Assembly: GCA_037974335.1 (NCBI GenBank)
Contig: CM075726.1
Location: 8,940,389 to 9,004,388 of the forward strand
Source: Prionace glauca
Lineage: Eukaryota; Chordata; Chondrichthyes; Carcharhiniformes; Carcharhinidae
Direction of reading: 5' to 3'
DNA length: 64,000 bases
The translations under genes were made by a program, and so were the position numbers. Below, piece by piece: positions 12,801 through 23,155 of the stretch. The notes below the pieces were generated by a model. The model saw nothing but the letters and a program-made list of their open reading frames with translations, did no database searches and was not told the DNA's origin. Within the stretch, counting starts at the first letter, position 1, and every line of letters starts with the position of its first letter.

Positions 12801-14235
12801 TTGATAAGGTTCACCATGGTAGGGCGTTTGATAAGGTTCACCATGGTAGGCTTCTGCAGAAAATGCAGATGTATGGGATTGTGGGCAATCTAGGAAATTG
12901 GATCAGGAATTGGCTAGCGGATAGGAGGGTGGTGGTTGATGGTAAATATTCATCATGGAGTTCGGTTACGAGTGGTGTGCCTCAGGGATCTGTTTTGGGG
13001 CCACTGCTGTTTGTAATTTTTATTAATGATCTGGATGAGGGTATAGTTGGGTGGATTAGTAAATTTGCTGATGACACCAAAGTCGGAGGTGTGGTAGATA
13101 GTGAGGAAGGGTGTCATAGTCTGCAGGGAGACTTAGATAGGTTGCAGAGCTGGGCCGAGAGGTGGCGGATGGAATTTAATGCAGAGAAGTGTGAGGTAAT
13201 TCACTTCGGTAGGAGCAACAGATGTGTCGAGTATAGGGCTAACGGGAGGACTTTGAATAGTGTGGATGAACAGAGGGATCTAGGTGTATGTGTACATAGA
13301 TCCCTGAAAGTTGGGAATCAAGTAGATAAGGTTGTTAAGAAGGCGTACGGTGTCTTGGCGTTTATTGGTAGGGGGATTGAATTTAAGAGTCGCAGCGTCA
13401 TGTTGCAACTGTACACTACTCTGGTACGGCCGCACTTGGAGTATTGTGTGTAGTTCTGGTCCCCACATTACAGGAAGGATGTGGAGGCTTTGGAGAGGGT
13501 GCAGAGGAGGTTTACTAGGATGTTGCCTGGCATGGTGGGGAGGTCCTATGAGGAAAGACTGAGGGATTTGGGGTTGTTTTCGTTGGAAAGAAGGCGGCTA
13601 AGAGGGGATCTTATTGAAACATATAAGATGATTAGAGGTTTAGATAGGGTGGACAGTGATAGCCTTTTTCCTCGGATGGAGAAAGCTAGCACGAGGGGGC
13701 ATGGCTTTAAATTAAGGGGGGGTAGCTACAGGACGGATGTCAGGGGTAGGTTCTTTACCCAGCGGGTGGTGAGGGATTGGAATGCCCTGCCTGCTGCAGT
13801 TGTAAATGCGCCTACTTTGGGGGCGTTTAAGAGATCTGTAGATAGGTTTATGGACGAAAAGGGATTGGTTTAGGCTAGTGGGTCATTGTTTTTGTAACTG
13901 GTCGGCGCAACATTGTGGGCCGAAGGGCCTGTTCTGCGCTGTAATGTTCTATGTTCTATGTTCTGTGTTACTATTACATCTCTCCAGGATCTGTTTCTCT
14001 ATCTGCTCCTCAACCTCCCTGTTACTGTTGGGCGGCCTATAGCAAACACCCAGTAAAGTTATTGACCCCTTCCTGTTCCGAACCTCCACCCACAGAGACT
14101 CCATAGACAATCCCTCACAGCGTCTACCTTCTCTACAGCCGTGACACTATCCTTGATCAACAGTGCCACTCCCCCATCTCTTTTGCCTCCCTCCCTGTCC
14201 CTTGTGAAACATCTGAGTCCCTTATTGCTACCTTG
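9888..14235 (-). mobile_element. CR1 LINE subfamily E, about 2.7 kb, split by an antisense CR1
   Basis: Two parts, 9888-12297 and 13966-14235. The minus strand carries endonuclease (VALLIKDS; GDFNFDCN; FGDSNHNS, where the usual catalytic SDH reads SNH), RT entry region (DKSLGPDG, FKKGNRDSPGNYR), motif A (MDFSKAFDKVPHARV), PQGSVLGPLL and a C-terminal region. Several frame breaks. The catalytic FADD appears as FADV. Interrupted by a plus-strand CR1-A at 12298-13965. Confidence 0.85.
12298..13965 (+). mobile_element. CR1 LINE subfamily A, 5'-truncated, antisense insert
   Basis: Starts at MNIAEEDTGLQG and carries DKSPGPDGIYPRILWEA, the RT core SGVPQGSVLGPLLF and KFADDTKVGG, and ends DRFMDEKGLV with a 3' UTR of ttctatg repeats. 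One in-frame stop (CV*FWSP, CAG to TAG) splits the ORF at 13453. A tandem 24-bp duplication alters motif A (FDKVHHGR occurs twice while the SKA of MDFSKAFDK is lost), and two codons are missing from ADRRQRVVV. Not functional. Confidence 0.9.
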
Positions 14236-14332
14236 CACTCTTGTCTTGTCCTCTCCCTTTGTCTGTATAGTGTGCAAGAAACAATACTTTTCACTGTATA
14301 CTAATACACGTGTCAATAATAAATCAAATCAA
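14236..14332 (+). mobile_element. L2-like LINE 3' tail
   Basis: gtgcaagaaacaatactttt followed by aataataaatcaaatcaaa. 14333-14570 shows nothing recognised. Confidence 0.55.
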
Positions 14333-14570
14333 AGCTGGTTCAGTCCTTGTAGATAATGACCTCTCTGTTCTGGTTTCACTCTTGTCATTCCCCAGTGCCT
14401 CTATATTCTGTTTACAATGTGTGCAGTAACTCTAGCTATGGGCTAATGAAGGTCCCAAAGGTGTCCAAGTGCTTTCTTTGCTTCTGTTCTGGTCTATTTA
14501 ACCAGTGCCACTATACCTAGTGATCTGTGTGTCTGCATGCCAGATGCAGAGTAAATAAACGGAATGTCAA

Positions 14571-14763
14571 ATTATCATAAAGTCAAACAGTGCAGAAAAG
14601 GCCCTTTGGCTCATCGTATCTGCACCTACAATAACCACCACTAAAGGCACACTAATCCCATTTTGCAGTAATTATCCTATATCCTTGAATGTTATGGTGT
14701 TTCAAGCCTCATCCAAATGCTTTTTAAAGGTTCTAAGATTTCTGGCCTCCACTACCTTCCCAG
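14571..14763 (-). mobile_element. Old CR1 LINE 3' fragment
   Basis: 3' UTR with aggccctttggc and a worn C-terminal ORF piece (plus-strand reading ctttttaaaggttctaaga); resembles 17815-18170. Confidence 0.5.
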
Positions 14764-16310
14764 TCATAAAGTCATAGAGGTTTACAGCATGGAAACAGGC
14801 CCTTTGGCCCAATTTGTCTATGATGTTTTTTAACCACTAAGCTAATCCCAATTGCCCGCGTTTGGCCCATTTCCCTCTACACCCTTCTTACTCATGTAAC
14901 TGTCTAAATACTTTTTAAAAGATTTGTCTGTACTACTACCACTGGCAGCTTGTTCCAGACACTCACCACCCTCTGTGTGAAAAAATTGACCCTCTGTACA
15001 CTTTTGTATCTCTCCCCTCTCACATTAAACCTACGCCCTCTAGTTTTAGACTCCCCTATGTTTGGGAAAAGATGTTGACATTCACGCTCCTCATTATTTT
15101 ATAGAACTCTATAAGATCATCCCTAAGCTTCCTACACTCCAGGGAAAAAAGTCCCAGTCTATCCAACCTCTCCTTATAACTCAAACCATCAAGTCCCGGT
15201 AGTATCCTAGAAAATCGCTCCTGCATTCTTTCTAGTTTAATAATTTCCTTTCTATAATAGGATGAACAGAATTGCACACAGTATTCCAAGTGTGGCCTTA
15301 CCAATGTCTTGTACAACTTCAACAAGACGTCCCAATTCCTGTATTCAATATTCTGACCAATGAAACCAAGCATGCTGAATGCCTTCTTCACCACTCTGTC
15401 CACCTGTATCCTTGGAGCTCTTTGTTCTATAACTCTCCCAACACTCTGCCATTAACTGAGTAAGTCCTCCCCTGGTTCGACCTACCAAAATGCATCATAC
15501 TCACATTTATCTAAATCAAATTCCATGTGACATTCATCAGTCCACTGGCCCAATTGATCAAGATTCCATTGTAATCCTAGATAACCGTTATTGCCCATTA
15601 TGCCTCCAACCTTGGTGTCATCTGCAAACTTACTAACCAAGCCTATTAAATTCTAATCCAAATCATTAACATAAATGACAATTAACAGTGGACCTAGCAC
15701 CAATCCCTGAGGCATAGGCCTCCAGTTTGAAAAACAACCCTCTACAACCGTCTTCTGTAATCAAGCCAATTTTGTATCCATTTGGCTTCCTCACCCTGAA
15801 TCCTGTGAGATTCAATCTTATGCAACAACAACCATGCGGTACCTTGTTAAAGTCCATGTAGACAACGTCAACTGCACTGCCCTCATCTACCTTCTTGGTT
15901 ACCCCCTCAAAAAACTCAATCAAATTTGTGTGATATGATTTTCCACTCACAAAGCCATGCTGACTGTCTCTAATCAGTCTTTGTGTATCTAAATGCCTGT
16001 AGATCCTGTCTCTCAAAATACCTTCCAACAATTTACCCGTCACAGATGTGAGGCTCACTGGCCTGCAGTTCCCAGGTTTTTCCTTGCAGCCCTTTTTAAA
16101 CAAAGGAACCACATTTGCCACGCTCCAATCTTCAGGTACTATCGATGATTCAAATATCTCTGTAGGGGACCCACAATTTCCTCCCTAGCCTCCCATAATG
16201 TCCTGGGATACACTTCATCAGGTCCTGGGGATTTATCTACCTTGATGCCCTTTAAGGTTTCCAGCACCTCCTTCTCTGCAATACGTACACTTCTCAAGAT
16301 ATCACTATTT
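14764..16310 (-). mobile_element. CR1 LINE subfamily F, about 1.5 kb
   Basis: RT blocks VVPLFKKG, GNCRPVSLTSV, DSQHGFVSGKS, VVYMDFNKVPHG and the C-terminal LYKTLVRPHLEYCVQF, LPGLDGLSYKERL. Frames are broken in several places. Related copies at 45360-46635 (+) and 52756-53480 (-). It stops about 120 bp from tail exon 3 of gene A. Confidence 0.8.
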
Positions 16311-16429
16311 ATTTCCCCAAGTTTCCAAACCTTTTATATTAACCATGAAGAACCACGGCCCCGGCACCCTCCCTGAGCCGTCACACTTTGCTTTCTGTTT
16401 TGTAGTCACCGATAGATTTATCTCCTTAC

Positions 16430-16498
16430 CTTTCTCTTGTTGTGGCCCTGTAAAGTTGATAACAGCATAATTTAGATTATTTCCATCTTCCTGCAAAT
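16430..16498 (-). CDS. Gene A tail exon 3 with ITIM (LNYAVI)
   Basis: A 69-bp phase 1-1 exon, acceptor GTATCTTCAATAG and donor GTAAGG. It codes DLQEDGNNLNYAVINFTGP and ends QQEK. LNYAVI fits the ITIM consensus exactly, and LNYAVINF resembles the membrane-proximal ITIM context of CD33-type Siglecs. A second AG eight bases inside would give a frame-breaking exon; the outer acceptor has the better pyrimidine tract, keeps phase 1, and makes the length equal to the other tail exons, so it was chosen. Expected function: docking of SHP-1/SHP-2 phosphatases after tyrosine phosphorylation, giving inhibitory signalling. This is family knowledge, not shown here. Confidence 0.72.
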
Positions 16499-17726
16499 CT
16501 ATTGAAGATACAAAAATAGAAGAAAAGATGGATGTTTATTCATGGAGAAAAGTGGGTGAAGTTAGGATAGTTTGGGACCCCTAATCCAGGATGAAATAAC
16601 TGCGGAAAGAATGTGGTGAATTACAATTTGTGATTGAGGATCAAACCTGGCTCTTATAAACCTTTTGTTACTGAAGTTTCTTCACGTCTCCTGATTGGAT
16701 TTGTCACTGACAATCTCACAATGCACCCTCATTCTGGTCTCCCCCACAAAACTAGCTAGAACCAGTGCTGGCCCAGCTGATGACACCCACATCCCTGACT
16801 AAATTAAAATAAAAAAGAATGACAGGAACTGAAGAAGAAACAAGTTTGGACCAATCAAGAACATGAAGCATTAGCAGCTGAGTGAATTTGGGCAGTATTT
16901 TTGCCATCATGGTTTGAACAGTAAATTGGTAAAGTGTCTGCCCATTATACACCCCTGGGAGACTGAGATCAATCCATATTATTGGGTAAAGATATCCCTG
17001 AATCTGCAACTAAGGCACATAAATGGAATTAAAATACCAACCAGCCATGAATGGCCTTGAGGGGCTGAATGGCCTCCTCCTGTTCTCACATAGCGGAGTT
17101 ATTTTAACTTGCATTATTGCAGATAAAGTGCAGCGTCACAGTCTGACTTCTCTCTGGTATTTGTGGCCTTGTAAAATCCTGGAGCTCCCTCCCTAGAAGC
17201 ACTGTGGATGTACCTACACTGTACAGACTGCAGTGGTTCAGCATGGCAGCTCACCACCTCCTCCTTAAGGGGCAATTAGAGATGGGCAATAAATGCCAGC
17301 AATGCTCATGTCCTGTGAAAGAATAAATTAAAAGCCATGACCTATCACAGGCTTTCCCTTTCCCCCCAAGATGTGTAGGTTAGGTGGATTGGCCAGGCTA
17401 AGTTGCCCCTCAGTGTCAGGGGAACTAACCAGTATAAATGCATAGGGTTATAGGGATAGGGCCTGGATGGGATTGTGGTCGGTGCAGACTGGATGGGCCA
17501 AGTGGATTCTATGGTTTTGGTCTTGCTCCTCACCCTGCTCCATCTGTAACTTTTCCCCATGCTGATGAAAGGTCCTTGAGCTGAAATGTGAACTCTTGTC
17601 TTCGATCTCCATTTCTGTTGATGCTATCTGACCTGTTGGATATTTCTCGCGTTTTCTGTTTTTATTTTAAGCTTACAGTTTATACTTTGAAGAATGTTCT
17701 CAATGCAAAGTGAGTTGTCGCTATAC
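16499..17726. other. Gene A intron between tail exons 2 and 3
   Basis: Contains a CR1 tail scrap at 17040-17085 (+), a SINE2 3' part at 17190-17330 (+; ends gagatgggcaataaatgcca), a 5'-truncated HE1 SINE at 17360-17520 (+), and a dispersed tail repeat at 17565-17665 (+). The remainder, 16499-17040, shows nothing recognised. Confidence 0.55.
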
Positions 17727-17795
17727 CTGTTTCCGCTTGCTGTGACGCTGGACCAATGGCACTGTAAACTGGGATCTCTCCAACTTCCTGTGGAT
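17727..17795 (-). CDS. Gene A tail exon 2 (PVYSAI motif)
   Basis: A 69-bp phase 1-1 exon, acceptor TCTTTGACAG, donor GTATAG. It codes DPQEVGEIPVYSAIGP and ends SQQAET. The Tyr sits in PVYSAI, close to but not matching the strict ITIM pattern (I/V/L/S-x-Y-x-x-I/V/L), since Pro occupies the -2 position. It is paralogous to tail exon 1 and more distantly to tail exon 3 (shared D.QE.G start, Y at the same place, QQ near the end). The intron downstream of the acceptor side is split by CR1 copies at 17815-19057; the sequence at 19058-19170 resumes the flank seen beside tail exon 1. Confidence 0.68.
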
Positions 17796-17814
17796 CTGTC
17801 AAAGATACAGAAAT

Positions 17815-18170
17815 GTCACAGAGTCAAGTGCTCATCCCAATACTTTTTAAAGGTTATAAGGTTTCTGGTCTCCACGACCTTCCCAGGCAGCGCATTCCAG
17901 ATTCTCACCACCCTCTGAGTGAAAGAAAATCTCAAATCCTCTCTGAATCCCTTCACCCTAAAACAATGCCCTCTTGTGACTGACCCTTCAACCAAGGGGA
18001 ACAGCTGCTTCCCACTCACTCTCATAATCCTGTACATCTCAACCTCTCTGCTCGAGAGAAAAACAATCCAAGCCTTCCCACTCTCTCCTGATACCTCAAA
18101 TGCTCCATCTCAGCAATATCCTGGTGAACCCTCCTGTACCCCCTCTAGTGCAATCACATCTTTCCTATCG
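17815..18170 (-). mobile_element. Old CR1 LINE 3' fragment
   Basis: Minus strand keeps GHCFRVKG, FTQRVVRIWNALPGKVVE and similar blocks. Inserted beside tail exon 2. Confidence 0.7.
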
Positions 18171-19057
18171 ACAGGACCCTCGTCAGGCCTCATTTGGAGT
18201 ACTGTGCGCAGTTCTGGTCGCCTCACTATAGGAAAGACGTAGAAGCTATTGAAAGGGTGCAGAGGAGATTTACAAGGATGTTGCCTGGACTGGGAGGCAT
18301 GCCTTATGAAGATAGGTTGAGGGAGCTGGGACTCTTTTCCCTGGAGAGGCGAAGGTTGAGAGGCGACCTGATAGAGGTTTATAAAATGTTGAGAGGAATA
18401 GATAGGGTGGACTCTCAGAGGCTATTTCCCCGGGTTGAAATGGTCGCTACGAGAGGACACAGATTTAAGGTGTGGGGAGGGAAGTACAGAGGTGATGTTA
18501 GGGGTAAGTTTTTCACTCAGAGGGTGGTGAGTGAATGGAATCAGCTGCCGTCAGTGGTGGTGGAGGCGAACTCGCTGGGGTCTTTTAAAAGACTTCTGGA
18601 TGAGTATATGGGGTTTAATGGGATTGGGGGTTACAGATAGAGAGACTGTTCCCGCTCAAAAAAGACAGTAGGACTAGGGGGCACAGCCTCAAGATAAAGG
18701 GGGGGGCGGTTTAGAACAGAGTTGAGGAGGAACTTCTTCACTCAAAGGGTGGTGAATCTCTGGAATTCTCTGCCCGTTGAAGTGGTGGAGGCTGCCTCGC
18801 TAAATATTTTTAAGAAACGGGTTGATGGGTTTTTGATAAGAGAAGGGATTAAGGGTTATGGGGAGAGGGCGGGAAGGTGGAACTGAGCCACGACAGATCA
18901 GCCATGATCTTATTGAATGGCGGGGCAGGCTCGAAGGGCCAGATGGCCTACTCCTGCTCCGATTTCTTATGTCTATAGATTGGTGGGGTTGATGCGATCG
19001 GCGCAACTCGAGGGCCGAAGGGCCTGTTTGTGCTGTAATGTTCTATGTTCTATGACA
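18171..19057 (+). mobile_element. CR1 LINE subfamily B, split by nested CR1-C
   Basis: 18171-18640 codes LEYCAQFWSPHYRKDVE to the ORF end DEYMGFNGIGGYR; the 3' UTR resumes at 18972-19057 and ends in ttctatg repeats. The gap is filled by a CR1-C fragment. Confidence 0.88.
18641..18971 (+). mobile_element. CR1 LINE subfamily C fragment, nested
   Basis: Begins at RLFPLKKDSRTRGHS-coding sequence and runs to the ggcctactcctgctcc 3' UTR end. Lies inside the 3' UTR of a CR1-B copy. 19058-19170 then matches the flank of tail exon 1; 19171-19320 shows nothing recognised. Confidence 0.85.
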
Positions 19058-19320
19058 GAATTTCCATAGAGATCAATAAAATGAAGATCAGGCAGGGGGT
19101 TTATGTAACAGCACCCTGGACAATCTGCTCCACCCCATTTATTATCTTCCTTATTCTCCTCCCAACCCTTGAGCACAACATACAGTCCAACTATTCAACA
19201 GGACTGTAGCCATGTTTCATCCCTGCAGCTCTCCCCGCTTCCTACACTCCTCCAAACCTGTCCTCTTACACTCCCCAGTTTTCACCATTCACTATTGTCA
19301 TCCATGGCAGCAGCCCTTTG

Positions 19321-19690
19321 TGTGTACAGTAGTATGGTGGTTATATTACTGGACTGGCAATCCAAACTTTGGGATGAAGGAGTTCAAATGCCTCTGTGGA
19401 ATTTGAATTTAGTTAATTAAATACGTCTGAAATTAAAAAGCTAGTGTCAGTAATAGTGGCCAGGAACTCCTGACTTGTTGTTAAAAACCCATCTGGTTCA
19501 CTAATGTCCTTTAGAGAAGGAAATCCACTGTCCTTACCCTGCCTGGCCTACATGTGACTCCAGAGCCACAGCAGTATGGTTGACACTCAACTGCCCCCTG
19601 AAATGACGCACAGTTTCAAGGGCAACTAGGGATGGGCAACAAATGCTGTCTAGCCAGCACTGCCCACGTCCCACAAATGAATAAAGAAAA
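19321..19690 (+). mobile_element. tRNA-derived SINE (SINE2)
   Basis: tRNA-like head (tggttatattactggactgg; B box gagttcaaatgcc), body with aaaacccatctggttcacta and a 3' tail gggatgggcaacaaatgctg. The tail is shared with the LINE at 44236-44775. Fragments: 17190-17330 (+), 25730-25815 (-), 39505-39690 (-), 42925-43060 (-). Confidence 0.7.
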
Positions 19691-19857
19691 CATAGGAACA
19701 AATGGTGACCTTGCCTGTGACCCCACTTCCCATAGAAGAATTTCATGGAAGGATGTTACTTGTGTGGTCACAACTAAAAAGCAGCTCCTGTCGGGCAACT
19801 AGGGAAAATAATAAATGCTGGATATTTCTAGCATTTTCTATTTTTATTTTAAGCTTA

Positions 19858-20345
19858 TCATAGAATCCTACAGTGCAGAAGGAGGCCATTCAGCCCATCA
19901 AGCCTGCACTGACAACAATCTCAACCAGATCCATAGAACCATAGAATCCTACACCATTCCATAGAACCCTACAGTGCAGAAACAGGCCCTTCGGCCCATC
20001 GAGTCTGCACCGAACACAATCCCACCCAGACCCTATCCCCATATTCCTACACATTTACCTGCTAATCCCTCTAACCTACACATCCCAGGACACTAAGGGG
20101 CAATTTTAGCATAGCCAATGAACCTAAACCCGCACATCTTTGGACTGTGGGAGGAAACCGGAGCACCCGGAGAAAACCCACATAACCCCATATATTTATC
20201 CTGACAATTTTGCATGGACCATCCACCTACCCCGCACATTTTGGACTGTGGGAACACACAGAGGAAACCCATGCAGACACACAAACACCACACAGTCACC
20301 CGAGGCCAGAATTGAACCCAAGTCACTGTGCCACCATGTCGCCTC
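19858..20345 (-). mobile_element. HE1-type SINE(s), reverse
   Basis: Two stacked 3' ends (catagaatcctacagtgcag twice) followed by the reversed core and part of the head. It interrupts the duplicated intron next to tail exon 1; the tail exon 2 unit lacks it. Confidence 0.75.
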
Positions 20346-20397
20346 ATGGCTTGTACTTTGAAGAATGTTCTCAATGCAAAATGAGTTGACTCTATAC

Positions 20398-20466
20398 CTG
20401 TCTCTGCTTGCTGTGACACTGGATCAACAGCACTGTTAACAGGAATCTCTCCAACTCCTCGTGGAT
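20398..20466 (-). CDS. Gene A tail exon 1 (tyrosine replaced by Asn)
   Basis: A 69-bp exon, phase 1 to phase 1, acceptor TCTTTGACAG and donor GTATAG. It codes a 23-residue unit including DPRGVGEIPVNSAVDP and ending SQQAET. It is a clear duplicate of tail exon 2 (17727-17795): both ends, the flanking introns and most codons match. Where tail exon 2 has PVYSAI this one has PVNSAV, so the tyrosine is lost and the motif cannot be phosphorylated. It is the first tail exon after the TM exon. It may be a decaying duplicate still spliced in, or skipped. The upstream intron side holds an HE1-type SINE that tail exon 2 lacks. Confidence 0.65.
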
Positions 20467-21158
20467 CTGTCAAAGATACTGAAATGTAAGATGGGACTCC
20501 TATAGAAATCAAAAGGAAATCAGGCATGCGGGATTTTTAACAGCCCAGTGAAAGATCCGCTTCACATCACATGTATGAATAAAAAAACAATTGGTGACCT
20601 AATACTCTCGAGTTCCCTCCCTAAACCTCGCGATCTCTCCTCAGCTATCTCCTCCTTTATTAAATTCTTTCAAACATACCCTCTGACCAAGGCACTATTA
20701 CTTATATCACATGGTGCAGTTTCCAATACTGTTAGATAATCGCTCCTGTGGTCTTATGTTAAAGCTGTGATATAAATACAAACTGTTGTTCCATGGCACA
20801 GGAGCGTGTGTATCTTTTGATGGGAATTGTGGAAGAGAATCAACAGAAAAAGAGCTGGAGAGGATCAAAGCGCTAAGTGGAGGGATTGAGAGATCTGGGG
20901 AAAGAGCAAAGTGGGGAAGATACAAGGCTCTGAAAACCATTGGAAGGGGCAATGTTTGTGAAAAAAGCTAGTCTGGGCCATCTCTTTGGTGGAATCTCTC
21001 ATGACCCAACAGCCACTTGCCTGTCCAAAGAGGCTCTATGTTAGGATCAAAGGCTCAGCTATTTGCCCTGACCCCTCAATGCCATCCAAACCCGGCACAT
21101 TTCTCTTACCCACCTCCGCTCAGTGGGCCACTTGCTCGGTAACATGGTGGCACAGAGG
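20467..21158. other. Gene A intron, mostly unrecognised
   Basis: 20470-20567 matches the flank at 19058-19170 (duplicated tail-exon unit). 20600-20720 resembles a dispersed repeat also hinted at near 5052. The rest shows nothing recognised. Confidence 0.4.
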
Positions 21159-21432
21159 CATGGGTGGCATAATGGTTAGCACTGCTGCCTCACAGCGCCA
21201 GGGACCTGGGTTCAATTCCAGCCTCAGGTGACTTGTCTGCATGGGTTTCCTCCCACACTCCAAAGACGTGTGGGTTAGGTTGATTGGCCCTGGTGAATTG
21301 CTCTTCATGTCAGGGGGGATTAGCAGGATAAATACTTGGGGTTATGGGGATAGGGTCTGGGTGGGATCATTGTTGGCGCAGGCACAATGGACTGAATGGC
21401 CTCCTTGAGCACTGTGGGGGTTCTATGATTCA
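21159..21432 (+). mobile_element. HE1-type SINE
   Basis: tRNA-like head (ggttagcactgctgcctcac; ggttcaattcc), shortened core, and CR1-like end (gggttctatgattca). Confidence 0.75.
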
Positions 21433-21569
21433 ATGATAGACAGCAGCACTACTAGGGTGGGTTCTACAATTCTATCTTGCAGAGGGGAGATTGGAGGGGG
21501 ATGGGGGTGGGTGAGGGGTAGTGCTTCGGACCCTATTCCTTGGGTCAGATTTCATTTGACGCACACAGC

Positions 21570-21690
21570 AGACATTTTTGACATTCATTCTCAGGATATG
21601 GGTGAGGCTGGCAAGGTTGGCATTGACTGCCCATTCCTAGAAGGTGATGATTGAACTGTGGGCCTGCGGTCGAAGGAATCTGATGGGGGG
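21570..21690 (-). mobile_element. LINE 3' end fragment (same family as 44236-44775)
   Basis: tcattctcaggatatgggtg and tggcaaggttggcattgact match the 3' end of that LINE family. Confidence 0.4.
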
Positions 21691-21766
21691 GACGTGAGAG
21701 AGATCAAAGTTTATTCCACATTACACCTCAACTGCAGCTGAACTGCATCCTAGTACAGTAATCATT

Positions 21767-22080
21767 AAAGTTAAAGTTTATTTATTAGTGTCACACGTAG
21801 GCTTACATTAACACTGCAATGAAGTTACTGTAAAAATCCCCTAGTTGCCACACTCTAGCGCCTGTTTGGGTACACTGAGGGAGAATTTAGCATGGTCAAT
21901 GCACCTAACCAGCACGTCTTTGGACTGTGGGAGGAAACTAGAGCACCCAGAGGAAACCCATGCAGACACGGGGAGAATGTGCAGACTCCACACAGACAGC
22001 AACCTAAGCCAGGAATTGAACCTGGGTCCCTGGTGCTGTGAGGTTGCAGTGCTAATCACTGTGCCTCCTTGCTGCCCCAA
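21767..22080 (-). mobile_element. HE1-type SINE with L2-like tail
   Basis: Begins with the reversed tail tttattagtgtcacacgtag and cattaacactgcaatgaagt, then reversed core and tRNA head (ccagggacc...gctaatcact). 22081-22490 shows nothing recognised beyond a G homopolymer near 22321. Confidence 0.8.
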
Positions 22081-22494
22081 TTGTGAGGGGAGAATTCTTA
22101 TGTTTAAACTCATTGAAAGGCTAATGGAATGTTGAATTGGCCTTGACCCAAGAAGTCTGTGTTACAAAGAAGTTAAGTTTGGAGTTGTGTAAAAGTCAAT
22201 TTAACCACAGCTGGAGTAACCGGGTAGATTTCACAGCCTCGCTCATCCCAAAACTAAAATCCTGCCTGAGGTAAACAGTTGCCCCTCGCCCGCTCCGATT
22301 TCTATGGGGCTGGGGTGGGGTGGGGGGGGGGGGGGTGCTGGGGTGGGCAAGGTGGTAAGATTCCGGTCACTATATTGAGTTCTGGGAACCACGCCTCAGG
22401 AAAGGTGTGTTGACCTTGGAAAAGGAGTGCAGTAAAGATTCACCTGAATCACTGAACAGTCAAAGTCAGAGCACGTGTTTGTATAGACTGGCTG

Positions 22495-22817
22495 TGATGA
22501 AGGGTCATCCAGAATCGAATCATTTCTATTCTCTCTCCGCAGATGCTGGCAGGCCTGCTGAAAGTTTTCAGCATTTCGCTTGTGTTGGTATAGACTAGGT
22601 TTGTGTTCCTTTGATAGAAGGTGAGTTGATGTGATTGAGATGGTTAAATGGTGGTTTGATATGAGAAAAGGAAACTATTTCCTCTAGACTGAGATGATTC
22701 TTATGGTGAGCGGGTGGGTAAGTGGAGCTGAGTCCACAAAAAGATCTTATCGAATGGCGGAGCAGGTGCGAGGGGGGGCCAGATGGCCTACTCCTGCTCC
22801 TAGTTCTTATGTTCTTA
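22495..22817 (+). repeat. Dispersed repeat tail and CR1-C 3' scrap
   Basis: 22495-22592 is a dispersed tail repeat (ctctctccgcagatgctggc) also at 17565-17665. 22715-22817 is a CR1-C 3' UTR end (cttatcgaatggcggagcag, ggcctactcctgctcc). Confidence 0.5.
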
Positions 22818-22984
22818 ATTTGTGATATGATGACATGCAGCTTTATGGGAGCATGTCTTAATCAGCTGTCAATTACTATTACCTGTAACGCAGGGCATGA
22901 TGTGTCCATCCCATGGTTTGCAGTCAGCAAGCAGCAGGATGGAGATTTGATGTATTATATTTTGCTTCCTGGTAAATATTATTA

Positions 22985-23155
22985 GAATAGGTGAATTGGC
23001 CATGGTAAGTTTCCCCTTAACATCCAAAGATGTGTAGGTTAGGTGAATTGGCCATAATAAATGCATGGGGCTGGGCCTGGGTAAGATATTCTGTCAGCGA
23101 GTCAGTACAGACTTAATGGGTTGAATGGCCTCCTTCTGCACTGTAGAGATTCTAT
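22985..23155 (+). mobile_element. HE1-type SINE, 5'-truncated
   Basis: Core and 3' end only: gtgtaggttaggtgaattgg and ctgcactgtagagattctat. 23156-24072 shows no gene or repeat I recognise. Confidence 0.65.
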
